From positions 7,998,001 to 8,062,000 of the forward strand of contig NZ_RDTE01000003.1 in assembly GCF_004125265.1 (NCBI RefSeq): DNA of 64,000 nucleotides, written 5' to 3'. Below the pieces are notes generated by a model that was not told where the DNA came from, did not search any database, and was given only the letters and a program-made list of their open reading frames with translations. The stretch is from Streptomyces lydicus. Lineage in GTDB: Bacteria > Actinomycetota > Actinomycetes > Streptomycetales > Streptomycetaceae. Shown here in pieces: positions 16,964 to 25,521 of the stretch; position 1 is the stretch's first letter; the number at the start of each line of letters is the position of its first letter. The position numbers and the translations under genes are program-made.

Positions 16964-18046
16964 TTACCGGAAGGTCAGGGCAAAGACGAGGTTTATGAGT
17001 TGACTCGCAGCCGTGCTGACCGCATTCATAATGGTGCTCGTGTAGCTGGTGCCATCGCTACATCCCACCTGGTCTTGCTGATTCGTCGAAACCACCTGGC
17101 TGTCGCTGGCCTGCTCGAAACCGGACGATGAGTCGCAGCTCGTGCCGTACATGTTGTAGGTGGCGTTCGTGTGAACACCTCCGAGGGTGTAGACGCCCGT
17201 GATCTTGTCGTTCGCGTCGCTGGCCCACGAGCCCTGGTCGCCGTCGGCGAAGGCGTAGGCACCCAATTTGTAGCCGGTGTACCTGCGCAGCGTTACCGTG
17301 GCGACTATCTTGCCGGCCGGGAGGGTTGCCGTCCTGCACTGTTGGACCGGGAAGGATTCGATGGGGTAGTGCCCCTTGGTCACGGTGTCGTCGGCGGCGT
17401 TCTCCTTGATCTGGTAGTCGATGGTTGCCCTGGCCGCGTAACCTCCCCAGTTGCAGACGGTGATCTTGTTGCTGCCCAGATCGACCGCAGCGCCGTTCGT
17501 CAGGTTAGGCAGCGCTGTGCCGTCGGTAGTGGTGATGGACCACTGCTGCTTCGTACTGCCGCCGTCGCATGTGCTCAGTTCCACCTCGCCCGAGTTTTTC
17601 AGGTCGAGTTGAGTGAGGCACTTGTTGTCCCCGGCATGGCGGATCAGGAAGTAGTTTGATCCGTCGTTCGCCGGCTGCAGAGTCCATGTTCCGGACGTCG
17701 GGCATGTAGAGGGAAGGGAGACGCGCGTATCAGATTGTTCGGCAAGACAACCGCCGAATTTGCTTCGCAAGTTGAACGATCCGTCGGGAGTCGAATCAAT
17801 GGATAGATCCGGCTCATCCTTAATCATCCACGTAGGGGCGAGCTTGGACCAGTCTCCCGACATGGGATCGAAGCTCAAGTCGCCATTGTCCCTGGCGCTG
17901 ATGATGGCATTGGGCTTACTCGTTCCACTGTCCGCGTGAGCGGATGTAGCAGGGAGCGGGGCGATGGCGACCCCTAGAGCGGCGACAAGTGCGGCCAGTG
18001 TTCTGGCTGCTGTGCGCGCCGGAAGGCTGTGTTGGCTGAGTGCGGG
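16964..18046 (-). CDS. Secreted protein with ricin-type lectin-like domain
   Basis: The 360-residue product has a Sec signal peptide with basic n-region, long hydrophobic stretch (LAALVAALGVAIAPLPATSAHA) and likely cleavage after AHA. Residues of about 65-175 look like a ricin-B/RICIN trefoil: FNLRSKFGGCLAEQ, then GTWTLQPANDGSNYFLIRHAGDNKCLTQ and LSTCDGGSTKQQWSI, with paired Cys and QxW. The C-terminal half is beta-rich and unassigned. It is more AT-rich than its neighbours, suggesting recent acquisition. It may bind glycans outside the cell. Confidence 0.7.
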   Translation of the reverse strand, partial: PALSQHSLPARTAARTLAALVAALGVAIAPLPATSAHADSGTSKPNAIISARDNGDLSFDPMSGDWSKLAPTWMIKDEPDLSIDSTPDGSFNLRSKFGGCLAEQSDTRVSLPSTCPTSGTWTLQPANDGSNYFLIRHAGDNKCLTQLDLKNSGEVELSTCDGGSTKQQWSITTTDGTALPNLTNGAAVDLGSNKITVCNWGGYAARATIDYQIKENAADDTVTKGHYPIESFPVQQCRTATLPAGKIVATVTLRRYTGYKLGAYAFADGDQGSWASDANDKITGVYTLGGVHTNATYNMYGTSCDSSSGFEQASDSQVVSTNQQDQVGCSDGTSYTSTIMNAVSTAASQLINLVFALTFR

Positions 18047-18385
18047 CATAACCCTTGCCTTTTCCACTCGGATTGGATGAATGGGCTAATGCGGGAATAG
18101 GCTGAGACGTTTCCGTCCTGGCGGCGCCGTCCACGCACCATTCGGTCCCGGGTGGGGTGGAACCCGCACTACTCGGGCGCTCAGATGCGTGGCGCTGCGG
18201 AGGTGCTGTCACGGCTGCTGCGCCGGTGAGCGCAAGGGACCGCGGAGGGTCTTTCCAGGATTTCCGGACATCGACCGCAGGTCAGCGGGCTGAATGTAGC
18301 GCTGCGGCACTCATGCGCACCAGAGTAGGAATACCCGATTCGATACTCGGTCTTCCCGCCTTCTGGACCCAGGTGGTTCGGTTGG

Positions 18386-18600
18386 TCAGATGCCGCCGGC
18401 GTCGATCAGCCAGTACTGGCCGTTGCTGAGGGTGATGTTCTGCGGGTCGTGGTCGACCACGCCTGCCCATGGGTACGGGGTGCTCGCTGTGGTGCCGTCG
18501 TTGGGCAGGTACGTCGTGGCCAGGACCTCGATGCTGTGTGCGGGGGCCGGTCACGGTCCACACCGTGGCGGGCGGGGCGTATCCGTACCCCTATCGAATG
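18386..18600 (-). pseudogene. C-terminal remnant of an unidentified protein
   Basis: Conceptual translation gives protein-like text GYGYAPPATVWTVTGP, then after a frame change HSIEVLATTYLPNDGTTAST, PYPWAGVVDHDPQNITLSNG, QYWLIDAGGI and stop. I do not recognise the family. No start or ribosome binding site is apparent, so it is read as a gene fragment. Confidence 0.4.
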
Positions 18601-19313
18601 TTGACGGTGATCCCGCCGAGCGAAATCGCCACCCCATCAGGCGCCTCGTGGTGCCTTGCATTCGCCGGCACCGCTCCGGACTCCGCCATGGTCGACGGAT
18701 CAGAATCACATGGCCGACCGCGCCCTGTCAGGTGACCATCCTTGAACAGGGCGCGGATCGGTAAGTTGCACGTCGGCGTTGGCTTCCGGCCTCGGTCAAC
18801 AAGGTCTTCACCACTGCCCACTGCCCACTGCGCCGACGGCCAAGAAGCCGGCAAGCTGGGCGTGCAATGCGGCCGCACGGAGCGTGGAAAGCTGCCTTTC
18901 AAAACAAGACGGGGAACCTATGGCTTGGCGCGTGTCCGTTGCGTAGGCTCGTTGTGCGCAGTGGCATCAGGTACTCGGCTCCGTAGCCGCGGTCACATCC
19001 CTCACAGTGATTCCCGCGCACCAGCTTCACCTTCGTCACGCAGCAGGTGAGCGGGAGCCGAACTTATCCACGGCGACGGGCTGCCGGCCGTGGAGCACAT
19101 CGGACAGCCGGCGATGGCTGAAGAGGTTGAGGTAGAGGGCCGCAGTCACCGCTGAGCAGCGCGGTGGCGCTAGGAGGCCAGGCCGCACTGCTCGTCGGCG
19201 CAGACATCGGCGATCCATCCGCGCAGCCGCTCGCCTTCACGGTTGCTCATGATGGTCGGAATGGATCTGAACGGACTATTTGTGCACGGTGGGAAAGCGG
19301 CGGGGGCCGTGCG
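18601..19313. other. Gap without recognisable complete gene
   Basis: Only short, poorly supported frames occur here. One minus-strand stretch near 19170-19250 reads MSNREGERLRGWIADVCADE, then QCGLAS and stop, and could be a tiny gene or fragment. Nothing else could be assigned. Confidence 0.4.
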
Positions 19314-19685
19314 CTACCGCTGGGCGGAGCATGTCACCGGCCGGCCTGCTGCTCCCTTCTGCTGGTCCAGAACGCGGTCGCCTTCCTGCAGGAGGCAGTG
19401 CGCCACGCCTTTGCCAGTAGGTACGACCTTGAGGCGCGGAGTGTGGCCGCCGTCCTCCTGGGTGCTCCATTTGGCTCCGCTCACCTTGGCCGGCACGCTC
19501 ACCGCGCCGTTGAGGCCATCGACGTAGTCGTGCCTGACGGATTGCAGGTTGCCTCCTTCGATCCAGGCCTTGTACGTCACGTCGGGACTCTTGGCACCGC
19601 AAGCCGTGAGGAGTCCGCAGGCGACAGCCAGCCCCGCCATCGTCGTGACGAGCTTCGTGGCGGCGGGTATGGGGAATGTGGGCAT
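19314..19685 (-). CDS. Small putative lipoprotein
   Basis: The 123-residue product has a lipoprotein signal peptide ending in the lipobox LLTAC, followed by a short mature domain (AWIEGGNLQSVRHDYVDGLN, then VSVPAKVSGAKWSTQEDG and HCLLQEGDRVLDQQKG). The Cys in LLTAC would be lipid-modified. It resembles small actinobacterial secreted proteins of unknown function. It lies 15 bp downstream of the FAD oxidoreductase on the same strand and may share its transcript. Confidence 0.65.
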   Translation of the reverse strand: MPTFPIPAATKLVTTMAGLAVACGLLTACGAKSPDVTYKAWIEGGNLQSVRHDYVDGLNGAVSVPAKVSGAKWSTQEDGGHTPRLKVVPTGKGVAHCLLQEGDRVLDQQKGAAGRPVTCSAQR

Positions 19686-19700
19686 AACGTGGCCTCTCAG

Positions 19701-20897
19701 TCAGTGAGTTCGCTTGGGTGTGGGGTCGGGGAAGGATCTGTCGCCGAAGAGGACTCGGCTTGCCGCGGCCCGGCCGAACGGTGTGCGTAGCAGGGTGAAT
19801 CCCGCTGCTGCTGTGGCAGGCGTCCGTACCTGGGCCAGTGCCCGGCGCAGCATGAGTCGTCCGCGGAAGTGGGGGCGGAGCGCGGCTCCGTCGTAGTGGG
19901 TCATCATGTCCGGGTTTCCGGTGCGCAGTGCGTCGTGGAGGACCTCGGCTGCGAGCTGCGACTGCCGTAGGCACGGGTCCAGGCCGCCGGCGGTGAGCGG
20001 GGAGACCGCGCCTGCCGCATCTCCCACGAGGAGCCCGTCGGCGCAGCTGATCCGGCGCAGCAGGCCGCCGACGGGAATGGGACCTGCGCGCCGCTCCACC
20101 TTCTCGGGACGTTCGATGCCGGTCAGTCCGGGCGCTGAGGCGCTGAACTGCTCCATCGCACGGCGAAGACCGTCCGGATAGCGGTCGGCGTAGCCTGCGA
20201 CTCCGACGTGGGCGTGTTGCCCGTCGTTGATCACCCAGGCCAGGTAGCCGGGGGCGAGTGAGGGGTCGAGCACGCAGTGGAACGTCGGTGGCTGATCGCT
20301 TCCGGGGAGTTCGAAGACCTCTTCGGCGCCGACGATCAGGTGGTGGTTGCGGTCGAGAGCGAGGTCGCGGGCGACTCTTGAGCGGGCCCCGTCGGCGCCG
20401 ACGACGAAGCGGGCCCGGACCGTGGCCGGTCCGTCGCGACCGGCCAGGTGGAAGGTGTTGCCCGCTCGACCGGTGTAGCGCGTGCCCAGTGCGATGCGTA
20501 CGCCGGCGTCGACCGCGGTGGCGGCCGTCGCTTCGTAGAGTGCTCCCATGTCGCCCACCCGGTATTCGTCGCGGGGGCTGGTGAGGCTGACCGGGCGGCG
20601 CAGGTCAGGGGGGTAGAGGACCACACGTCGGATCGGTGGTCCGAGGCAGTCGGGGGGCAGCGGGAAGTCGTCGAGTGTCTTCCGTACGAAGATTCCTGTG
20701 GTGCGGATCGCGCCGGCAAGGTTCGTTCGGCGTTCGACCAGGAGCACGTCGTGGCCTTGTCGGGCGAGGAGTGTGGCGGTGTTGAGTCCGGCCAGACCGG
20801 CCCCGACCACCAGTACATCGGCACTGTCGGTGCCCCCGAGGCGGTAGGAGAGGCGTGCTGTCGTCATGTCTGCTCTGTTCGTTGTGGAGTCCGTCAT
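19701..20897 (-). CDS. FAD-dependent oxidoreductase, geranylgeranyl-reductase/PHBH type
   Basis: The 398-residue protein has an N-terminal FAD Rossmann motif (DVLVVGAGLAGLNTATLLARQGHDVLLVER). The RFVVGADGARSRVA segment and GLLVGDAAGAVSPLTAGGL are the DG and GD motifs of the para-hydroxybenzoate hydroxylase / geranylgeranyl reductase superfamily. Members reduce isoprenoids or hydroxylate or halogenate aromatics; the substrate is unknown. An alternative start is the ATG at 20867, close to the first beta strand. There is no dedicated biosynthetic partner beside it. Confidence 0.85.
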   Translation of the reverse strand: MTDSTTNRADMTTARLSYRLGGTDSADVLVVGAGLAGLNTATLLARQGHDVLLVERRTNLAGAIRTTGIFVRKTLDDFPLPPDCLGPPIRRVVLYPPDLRRPVSLTSPRDEYRVGDMGALYEATAATAVDAGVRIALGTRYTGRAGNTFHLAGRDGPATVRARFVVGADGARSRVARDLALDRNHHLIVGAEEVFELPGSDQPPTFHCVLDPSLAPGYLAWVINDGQHAHVGVAGYADRYPDGLRRAMEQFSASAPGLTGIERPEKVERRAGPIPVGGLLRRISCADGLLVGDAAGAVSPLTAGGLDPCLRQSQLAAEVLHDALRTGNPDMMTHYDGAALRPHFRGRLMLRRALAQVRTPATAAAGFTLLRTPFGRAAASRVLFGDRSFPDPTPKRTH

Positions 20898-21098
20898 CGG
20901 TGCGTGCGGCGCGCGGCGGGCGCCGACTGGCGACGGGCGGTACGGTCGGGCCCGGCCGGGATGAGGTGTGCGGACGTCGTCGTCAGGTCGTCACTCGGGA
21001 GCTTGCTGAAGATCAGGCGGAACGGGGCGCGCGGCAGGGATGGTCGAGGGCGACGCGCCTCGTGATCGTGTGCAGGCGGCCGGCTACCGCGACTGCGG

Positions 21099-21374
21099 TC
21101 ACCGCGGCGGGGAGCCGGCCGGTAAGGATGCTCCGGATTCGTGCGCAGCCTTGTCCCCGTCCCCGGGGGTATCGGGTGCCCAGCGCAGGAGGTCTCCGGG
21201 CTGGCACTCAAGCACCTCGCACAGCGCGGCGAGCGTGGTGAAGCGCACCGCCTTGGCGCGGCCGTTCTTGAGCACCGCCAGGTTGGCGGGAGTGATCCCC
21301 ACGCGGTCCGCCAGTTCGCCCACGGACATCTTCCGCTTGGCCAGCATCACGTCGATGTCGACGGTGATCGGCAT
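21099..21374 (-). CDS. XRE-type (Cro/CI, YozG-like) transcriptional regulator
   Basis: This 91-residue protein is essentially one helix-turn-helix domain: MPITVDIDVMLAKRKMSVGE, then LADRVGITPANLAVLKNGRAKAVRFTTLAALCEVLECQPGDLL. Its ATG overlaps the stop of the DUF2975 gene as TGATG. DUF2975 and such small XRE proteins form a widespread pair in Gram-positive bacteria. The tail (about 68-91) is disordered. Confidence 0.9.
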   Translation of the reverse strand: MPITVDIDVMLAKRKMSVGELADRVGITPANLAVLKNGRAKAVRFTTLAALCEVLECQPGDLLRWAPDTPGDGDKAAHESGASLPAGSPPR

Positions 21375-21871
21375 CAGATCACCTCGGCCAGCTCGGCCCC
21401 CAGCTGCGACGCCTCGACGTCGCGTGCGACGGCTTGTGCGAGCAGCATCCGCAGCACGAGCACGATGAGTGCGTTCCCGAAGATCGCCAGGCTGACCCCG
21501 CCCAGCAGGGCCACAACGCCCGGGGGCACGACCTCGCCGGGCGCCAGGACCGCTCCGAGCGCGAGCACCAGGAGTGAGGCCGTCACGAACGCGCCGATCA
21601 CGAGATGGACGTAGCGGAATGCGGCGTCGGAGAACACGGTTCCGCATTGCACCATCGTCACCAGCCGCCACACGCAGACCAGGACCACCTGGACCGTCAC
21701 GACGCCCAGGACCGTGATCACGAGGACCGGAGTGCGGCGGTCCACAAGGGTGCTCTCCTGCATGGCGCCCGTCAGCATCGCCACCATCACCGCCTGGGCG
21801 AACACCGCCCCGGCGTGCAGTGCCACCATCACGGCGCGCAGCGCGAGCACTGTCAGCTTTCCCAAGGCCAC
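21374..21871 (-). CDS. DUF2975 family membrane protein
   Basis: The 165-residue protein has four predicted membrane helices (about 8-35, 50-72, 88-112 and 118-142), matching DUF2975. Many homologues pair with an XRE regulator as here, suggesting a membrane signal that modulates the regulator; this is inference. The start is GTG, and a palindrome lies upstream in the promoter region. Confidence 0.8.
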   Translation of the reverse strand: MALGKLTVLALRAVMVALHAGAVFAQAVMVAMLTGAMQESTLVDRRTPVLVITVLGVVTVQVVLVCVWRLVTMVQCGTVFSDAAFRYVHLVIGAFVTASLLVLALGAVLAPGEVVPPGVVALLGGVSLAIFGNALIVLVLRMLLAQAVARDVEASQLGAELAEVI

Positions 21872-21897
21872 TCCCTTGATCGAATCACGATGGAAAG

Positions 21898-21914
21898 CTA
21901 TCGAATATCGATAG
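21898..21914. promoter_or_regulatory. Candidate operator/promoter dyad upstream of DUF2975-XRE
   Basis: CTATCG-N5-CGATAG is a perfect 6-bp inverted repeat with an AT-rich centre, 27 bp upstream of the DUF2975 start. It is a plausible autoregulatory site for the XRE protein. Confidence 0.5.
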
Positions 21915-21951
21915 GCTTGGCAAGCCGGGTCCGTCGGCGGGATGGGCCTGC

Positions 21952-22254
21952 GTGGCCTCCCGAATTCCTGACGCAGTGAGGCGAGCCGCCTCCAGGGCCC
22001 ACGTGGAGCGGCTGGAGCGCGGCGCCGAGGTCAAGCCTGATTTCTTGATCACTTGCAAGGGTCGTACGGGCGTCATTGAGGTGGATGGCCCCCACTGTGC
22101 GGGGCCGCGCCGGGCGTCTGACGACCACAGCCGGACCAACCTGCTGATGGACGCCGGGGTCGAGTGGGTGGACCGCATCGACGTGCGAGACGTGACGAAG
22201 GCAGAGGCTGAGAAGTTCGTGGACAACTTCATCGCGAGGCTCATGCGGCGGTAG
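21952..22254 (+). CDS. PD-(D/E)XK nuclease-like (DUF559-type) small protein
   Basis: About 100 residues are encoded, containing KPDFLITCKGRTGVIEVDGP, which matches the PD...ExD/K core of the PD-(D/E)XK nuclease fold. It continues HSRTNLLMDAGVEWVDRIDVRD as in DUF559/Vsr-like proteins. The usual N-terminal half is absent, so this may be a truncated gene rather than an active nuclease. No clear ribosome binding site was found. Confidence 0.5.
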   Translation: MASRIPDAVRRAASRAHVERLERGAEVKPDFLITCKGRTGVIEVDGPHCAGPRRASDDHSRTNLLMDAGVEWVDRIDVRDVTKAEAEKFVDNFIARLMRR

Positions 22255-22498
22255 CGGGGCGCCGCTCAACTGCCTGGCAGGCGGGGCAGCCTGGCGGCGG
22301 GCACGGAGGCGACATGGCGACGCGGGCGCGCCTCCCCCCCCGGTACCTCGCAGCCAAGATCGCTGGGTTGTCCTGTGGGTGACGGTCTGCGGGCAACCAC
22401 AGTTCACCGACAGGCCGTTGGGCTATTCCCTCGCTTCCTGGGAGGTGATGCGTGCGCTAAGGCTGCGTACGAACAGAAGGCCGAAGGAGGTGTCCATC

Positions 22499-22573
22499 AT
22501 GCGCGAGATCGAGATCAAGCCTGTACCCGTCAAGCGGGAAGAGCGCCGCACCGGTGGTCTCCTCTACAAGTGA
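22499..22573 (+). CDS. 24-residue peptide, candidate RiPP precursor
   Basis: A perfect Shine-Dalgarno (AAGGAGGT) lies seven bases before an ATG. The peptide begins MREIEIKPVPVKREERR and ends TGGLLYK. It is charged, has no Cys, and carries a Gly-Gly followed by LLYK that could be a cleavage point and core. A GC-rich hairpin follows, then a SagB-type dehydrogenase gene. Unusually strong translation signals, short length, a hairpin and a downstream modifying enzyme match the layout of ribosomally synthesised, post-translationally modified peptide operons. The product is unknown. Confidence 0.6.
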   Translation: MREIEIKPVPVKREERRTGGLLYK

Positions 22574-22585
22574 CCCGAGGGGGGC

Positions 22586-22618
22586 GGGGCCGGCGCGGCA
22601 TCTGCCGGTGCCGGCCCC
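22586..22618 (+). terminator. Hairpin after the 24-residue peptide gene
   Basis: GGGGCCGGC pairs with GCCGGCCCC, extended by a partly bulged inner stem, 13 bp after the peptide stop. It could act as an attenuator giving more peptide than enzyme mRNA. Confidence 0.65.
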
Positions 22619-22665
22619 GTGCCCTTGGGCAGATCTGGGACCAGTCCTGTGAGCGAGAGGAGTAG

Positions 22666-22686
22666 ATGTGCGGCTGCGGTGACTGA
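22666..22686 (+). CDS. Six-codon Cys-Gly-Cys micro-ORF (MCGCGD)
   Basis: GAGAGGAG precedes an ATG that reads MCGCGD and stops six bases before the TTG of the SagB-type gene. It could be a leader that couples translation to the enzyme, a minimal peptide substrate, or the remains of an original enzyme start (it is out of frame). Its existence is seen directly; expression is speculative. Confidence 0.3.
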   Translation: MCGCGD

Positions 22687-22691
22687 GAGGC

Positions 22692-23789
22692 TTGACGTGC
22701 TACTGGCACCGGGGGGACTTTGTCGCCCATGCCTACCGGGACCATGTCCCAGTCGCTCTGCACCCCTCGACCGCTGAAATCCTCAGCGCCTTCGACACCT
22801 GGACCACCCCCGCCCAAGCGGCCGAAGCTCTGGACCACCTGCATCCCGAGACGGTGGAGAAGGCCGCCGGAACACTCCTCGAATGCGGCCTGCTGGCCGA
22901 GGAAGGCAGCCCCGAGGCCGAAGAGGACGAGCGCCTGGCGGACGCCTGGGGACCCTGGTCACCGGAAGCATCCTTCTTTCACTACGCCACCCGCGATGTC
23001 CCCTTCGAGACCGCTACCCCCGAGCTGCGTCAGCACCTCACCCGCGACGGGCGTCCGGCGCTGTTCACCGAGTACCCCGAGGCCGACCGCATCCTCCTGC
23101 CCCGTATACCGGACCCTCGCCTGTCCGCACCGCTGGAGCAGACCCTCTACCGCAGGCGCACGCACCGCTCCTTCAGCGCCCAGCCGGTGAGCCTGCACGA
23201 TCTCGCGGTCCTGCTCGGTACCGTCTTCGGCCCTGCCGAGTTCATCGACGGCTACGAGTACGGCGCCCTCATCCGGCGCACCAGCCCCTCCGGTGGAGCC
23301 CGGCAAGAACTCGACGCCTACCTCGCCGCCCCCAACGTCACCGGCATCCCAGCCGGTCTGTTCCACTACAACGCCCGCGAACACAGTCTGGAGCTCCTGC
23401 GCGAAGGCTTCACCCACACCGAAGCCGGGGCCCTGTGCGCGCACCAGGAGGGCATCGACCAAGCGGCCTTCATCGTCTTCGTGGTCGCCACATGGGAACG
23501 TATGCGCGCGAAGTACCGGCACCCCCGCGCCTACCGGGCCAGCCACCTGAACGCCGGACACCTCGGGCAGACCTTCGCCCTGGCAGCCACCGCGCTGGGC
23601 CTGGGCCCCTTCCAGACCGCCGTCTTCGACGACACCGCCGTCGAAGACCGCCTCGGACTCGACAGCACCACCTACAGCACCACCTACAGCACCCTCGACG
23701 CCCTCGCCGCCGGACACCCCACCCCCGACACTCCGACCGACACCGCCGACCTGAACGCCTTCCGGCACACGACCCTGCGCCACGGCTAG
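22692..23789 (+). CDS. SagB/ThcOx-family dehydrogenase (nitroreductase fold)
   Basis: The 365-residue protein has an N-terminal winged-helix/PqqD-like region (about 1-80: WHRGDFVAHAYRDHVPVALH, then EILSAFDTW and ETVEKAAGTLLECGLLAEE). An FMN-binding nitroreductase domain follows from about 155 (LYRRRTHRSF, then LAVLLGTVFG, RRTSPSGGARQELDAY, GLFHYNAREHSLELL, RASHLNAGHLGQTFALAATALGLG). SagB/ThcOx proteins oxidise azolines to azoles or dehydrogenate peptides in RiPP pathways. The TTG start is only one base from GAGAGG, so coupling to the micro-ORF is possible. No YcaO cyclodehydratase is nearby, so azole formation is not assumed. Confidence 0.85.
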   Translation: MTCYWHRGDFVAHAYRDHVPVALHPSTAEILSAFDTWTTPAQAAEALDHLHPETVEKAAGTLLECGLLAEEGSPEAEEDERLADAWGPWSPEASFFHYATRDVPFETATPELRQHLTRDGRPALFTEYPEADRILLPRIPDPRLSAPLEQTLYRRRTHRSFSAQPVSLHDLAVLLGTVFGPAEFIDGYEYGALIRRTSPSGGARQELDAYLAAPNVTGIPAGLFHYNAREHSLELLREGFTHTEAGALCAHQEGIDQAAFIVFVVATWERMRAKYRHPRAYRASHLNAGHLGQTFALAATALGLGPFQTAVFDDTAVEDRLGLDSTTYSTTYSTLDALAAGHPTPDTPTDTADLNAFRHTTLRHG

Positions 23790-23964
23790 GTCTGTTGCGA
23801 AAGCAGATCTCGGGTGTGGACGATCAAGGCTCGTGGCAGGGATCTGACATGTGGTCAGTGGGTCCGCTCAGCAGCTGCTGGTAGACGGCATACGGTGGCG
23901 GACCCCGGCCCGTCTCCGGCTCGGCGCCCCGATTCGTAGCTGCACACCAGCTCATCGGTACGCC

Positions 23965-24190
23965 CTATGCACAATCGGCGCGCTCCACGAGCCCGTGGAT
24001 GCCGTCGAGTACGCAGGCGAGGCCGAAGGCGAGGGGGGCGTCATCGGTGGGGATGAAGGCTCCCTCGGTGACGGCCCGGGCGAGGGCCGGGAACCGGTCG
24101 GCGTGCACGGTGAGTTGGTGCGTGGTGAGGCGGTCCCACTCCTCGTCGCCCTCCTCGCTGCTGTCGAGCGCTCCCTGTGCCCGCGACCTG
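23965..24190 (-). pseudogene. TetR-family regulator, C-terminal remnant
   Basis: About 70 residues remain (DEEWDRLTTHQLTVHADRFP, then ALARAVTEGAFIPTDDAPLA and FGLACVLDGIHGLVERADCA), matching the C-terminal ligand domain of Streptomyces TetR proteins. No DNA-binding domain or start is present. Confidence 0.65.
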
Positions 24191-24204
24191 GTGAACACAC
24201 CTGC

Positions 24205-24300
24205 TCGCGCCCGCGTTTTCTTCGATGGCGTCCAGGCTCCGGTCAAGGAGTTCACTCTGGTCGAGGACGCCGGTCACTTCGCCGCCTATGGCTTCGTTCT
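24205..24300 (+). pseudogene. Alpha/beta hydrolase, C-terminal remnant
   Basis: The plus strand reads FFDGVQAPVKEFTLVEDAGH, then FAAY. VEDAGHFAA carries the catalytic-type His of alpha/beta hydrolases. Only this short piece survives, abutting the TetR remnant. Confidence 0.55.
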
Positions 24301-24477
24301 TGTCTCGGAACAGCGTTTGTCGACTGGTTCCGGAGTCAGTTGGTGATGATGTGGTTCGTGAATGTCGAGCAGAAATGACAGCGTCTCGCGGGGCGGCGAG
24401 AAAAGGGAAGGCGGCAGCCAACTGGCCGTTGGCAGGATGTCCGCGCTGAACACCCGAGGGGAAAGGACCACACGACC

Positions 24478-24888
24478 GTGGCTCGTGCCATCACTTTGAT
24501 TCGCTCCACCGCCCTGTCCGACGTCGCTGAGTACGCCTACGCGGCCACGGCACCCGCCGAGTCACGCCTGATCTTCCTCGCAGGGGCGTGTCCGCTGAAC
24601 GATGACGGCTCCACAGCAGCGATCGGGGACTACGCAGGCCAAGCAGCGAGAGCCATCGAGAACATGCAGGCCGCTCTTACTGCCTCAGGCGCGTCACTCC
24701 AGGATGTCATCAGCACACGGGTTCTCGTCGCATCGGCGCGGCGGGAGGACCTGGTGGCCGCCTGGCAAGTAGTCCGGGACTCGTTCGCCGACCATGACGT
24801 CCCCAGCACGTTGATGGGCGTCACCGCGCTCGGTTACAAGGACCAACTCGTCGAGATCGAGGCCGTCGCCGCCGTGCTCGATTCTTGA
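24478..24888 (+). CDS. Rid family protein (YjgF/YER057c/UK114)
   Basis: The 136-residue product has RLIFLAGACPLNDDG, GDYAGQAARAIENMQAALTA, GASLQDVISTRVLVAS and the family C-terminus LVEIEAVAAVL. RidA deaminates reactive 2-aminoacrylate and related imines. The RidA catalytic Arg is not at its usual place (TRVLVAS is followed by ARRED), so it may belong to another Rid subfamily. It starts at GTG behind GGGGAAAGG. Confidence 0.85.
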   Translation: MARAITLIRSTALSDVAEYAYAATAPAESRLIFLAGACPLNDDGSTAAIGDYAGQAARAIENMQAALTASGASLQDVISTRVLVASARREDLVAAWQVVRDSFADHDVPSTLMGVTALGYKDQLVEIEAVAAVLDS

Positions 24889-24968
24889 GACCTCTTCCAA
24901 GGACACCGCAACGCGGGATGGCCAGGCGTCCGCCAGGACGGCTGGCCATCGAGGAACGTAAGCTGGGG

Positions 24969-25045
24969 TCAGCCTGCCTTGGCGGGTTCCTCGGCTCGGG
25001 CTCGTGTGCCGGCGAGGCGGTAGGAGTCGGTGCCTGTCTCGTTCC
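24969..25045 (-). pseudogene. Possible IstB-type (IS21) C-terminal remnant
   Basis: Minus-strand translation ends GTDSYRLAGTRARAEEPAKA, then G and stop, a pattern like the C-terminus of IS21 helper ATPases in actinobacteria. No further part of the gene is visible. The identification is weak. Confidence 0.3.
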
Positions 25046-25147
25046 TGGACGGCGTCCGGGAACAGGCCAGCGGTCTCGTCGAGCAGTCCATGCAGGAGCC
25101 GGATCGCGTCAGCCAGTGCGCGGCACCTGCCTGGTATGTGCGCCGGT

Positions 25148-25180
25148 TTGGTCCGTGACGGGTCCGTGACTGGTCCGGAA
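25148..25180. repeat. Arm-like direct repeats beside ALDH-tail copy 1
   Basis: Three 11-bp units (TTGGTCCGTGA, CGGGTCCGTGA, CTGGTCCGGAA) run in tandem. Matching 11-bp repeats occur at 37648-37680 and 43374-43395, each beside an ALDH tail. They resemble arm-type sites of tyrosine integrases. Confidence 0.7.
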
Positions 25181-25310
25181 GCGCTGGTCAAGAGTGGGAT
25201 ACCGGTGGGAGAAACTGGGATGTACGGCCTATACCGGCCGTCGCTCCAGCTGGGCTGAGTGGAGGCGCCCGACCGGCAAAAGACCAGGTCAGGCGCCTTT
25301 CTTCGCGCCC

Positions 25311-25458
25311 TTAGAAGAACCCCAGCTTCTTCGGCGAGTAGCTCACCAGCAGGTTCTTCGTCTTCTGGTGGTACAGCGCAAGCAGCTTGCTGACCTGCGA
25401 GTATGGCAGTCGTGGGGATCTTGCCGGGCCTGCTGGCCCGGGAATGGTCCGGATCTTG
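25311..25458 (-). other. Candidate att site: ALDH 3'-tail copy 1
   Basis: The minus strand encodes YHQKTKNLLVSYSPKKLGFF and TAA, the C-terminus of an aldehyde dehydrogenase with no gene body attached. The core GTTCTTCGTCT (25353-25363) is shared, at the same 42-base offset, with the genuine ALDH end at 43.5 kb. GGTCCGGATCTTG follows at offset 135, as in copy 2 (offset 136). Having arm-like repeats on both sides, it resembles an attP-type junction between two elements. Confidence 0.6.
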
Positions 25459-25521
25459 ACTGATGCAGCCCTTAGGGCTGCGGCTCTGTTGGCTTGGCCG
25501 CAGCCGCCGCTCCGAGCAGGC

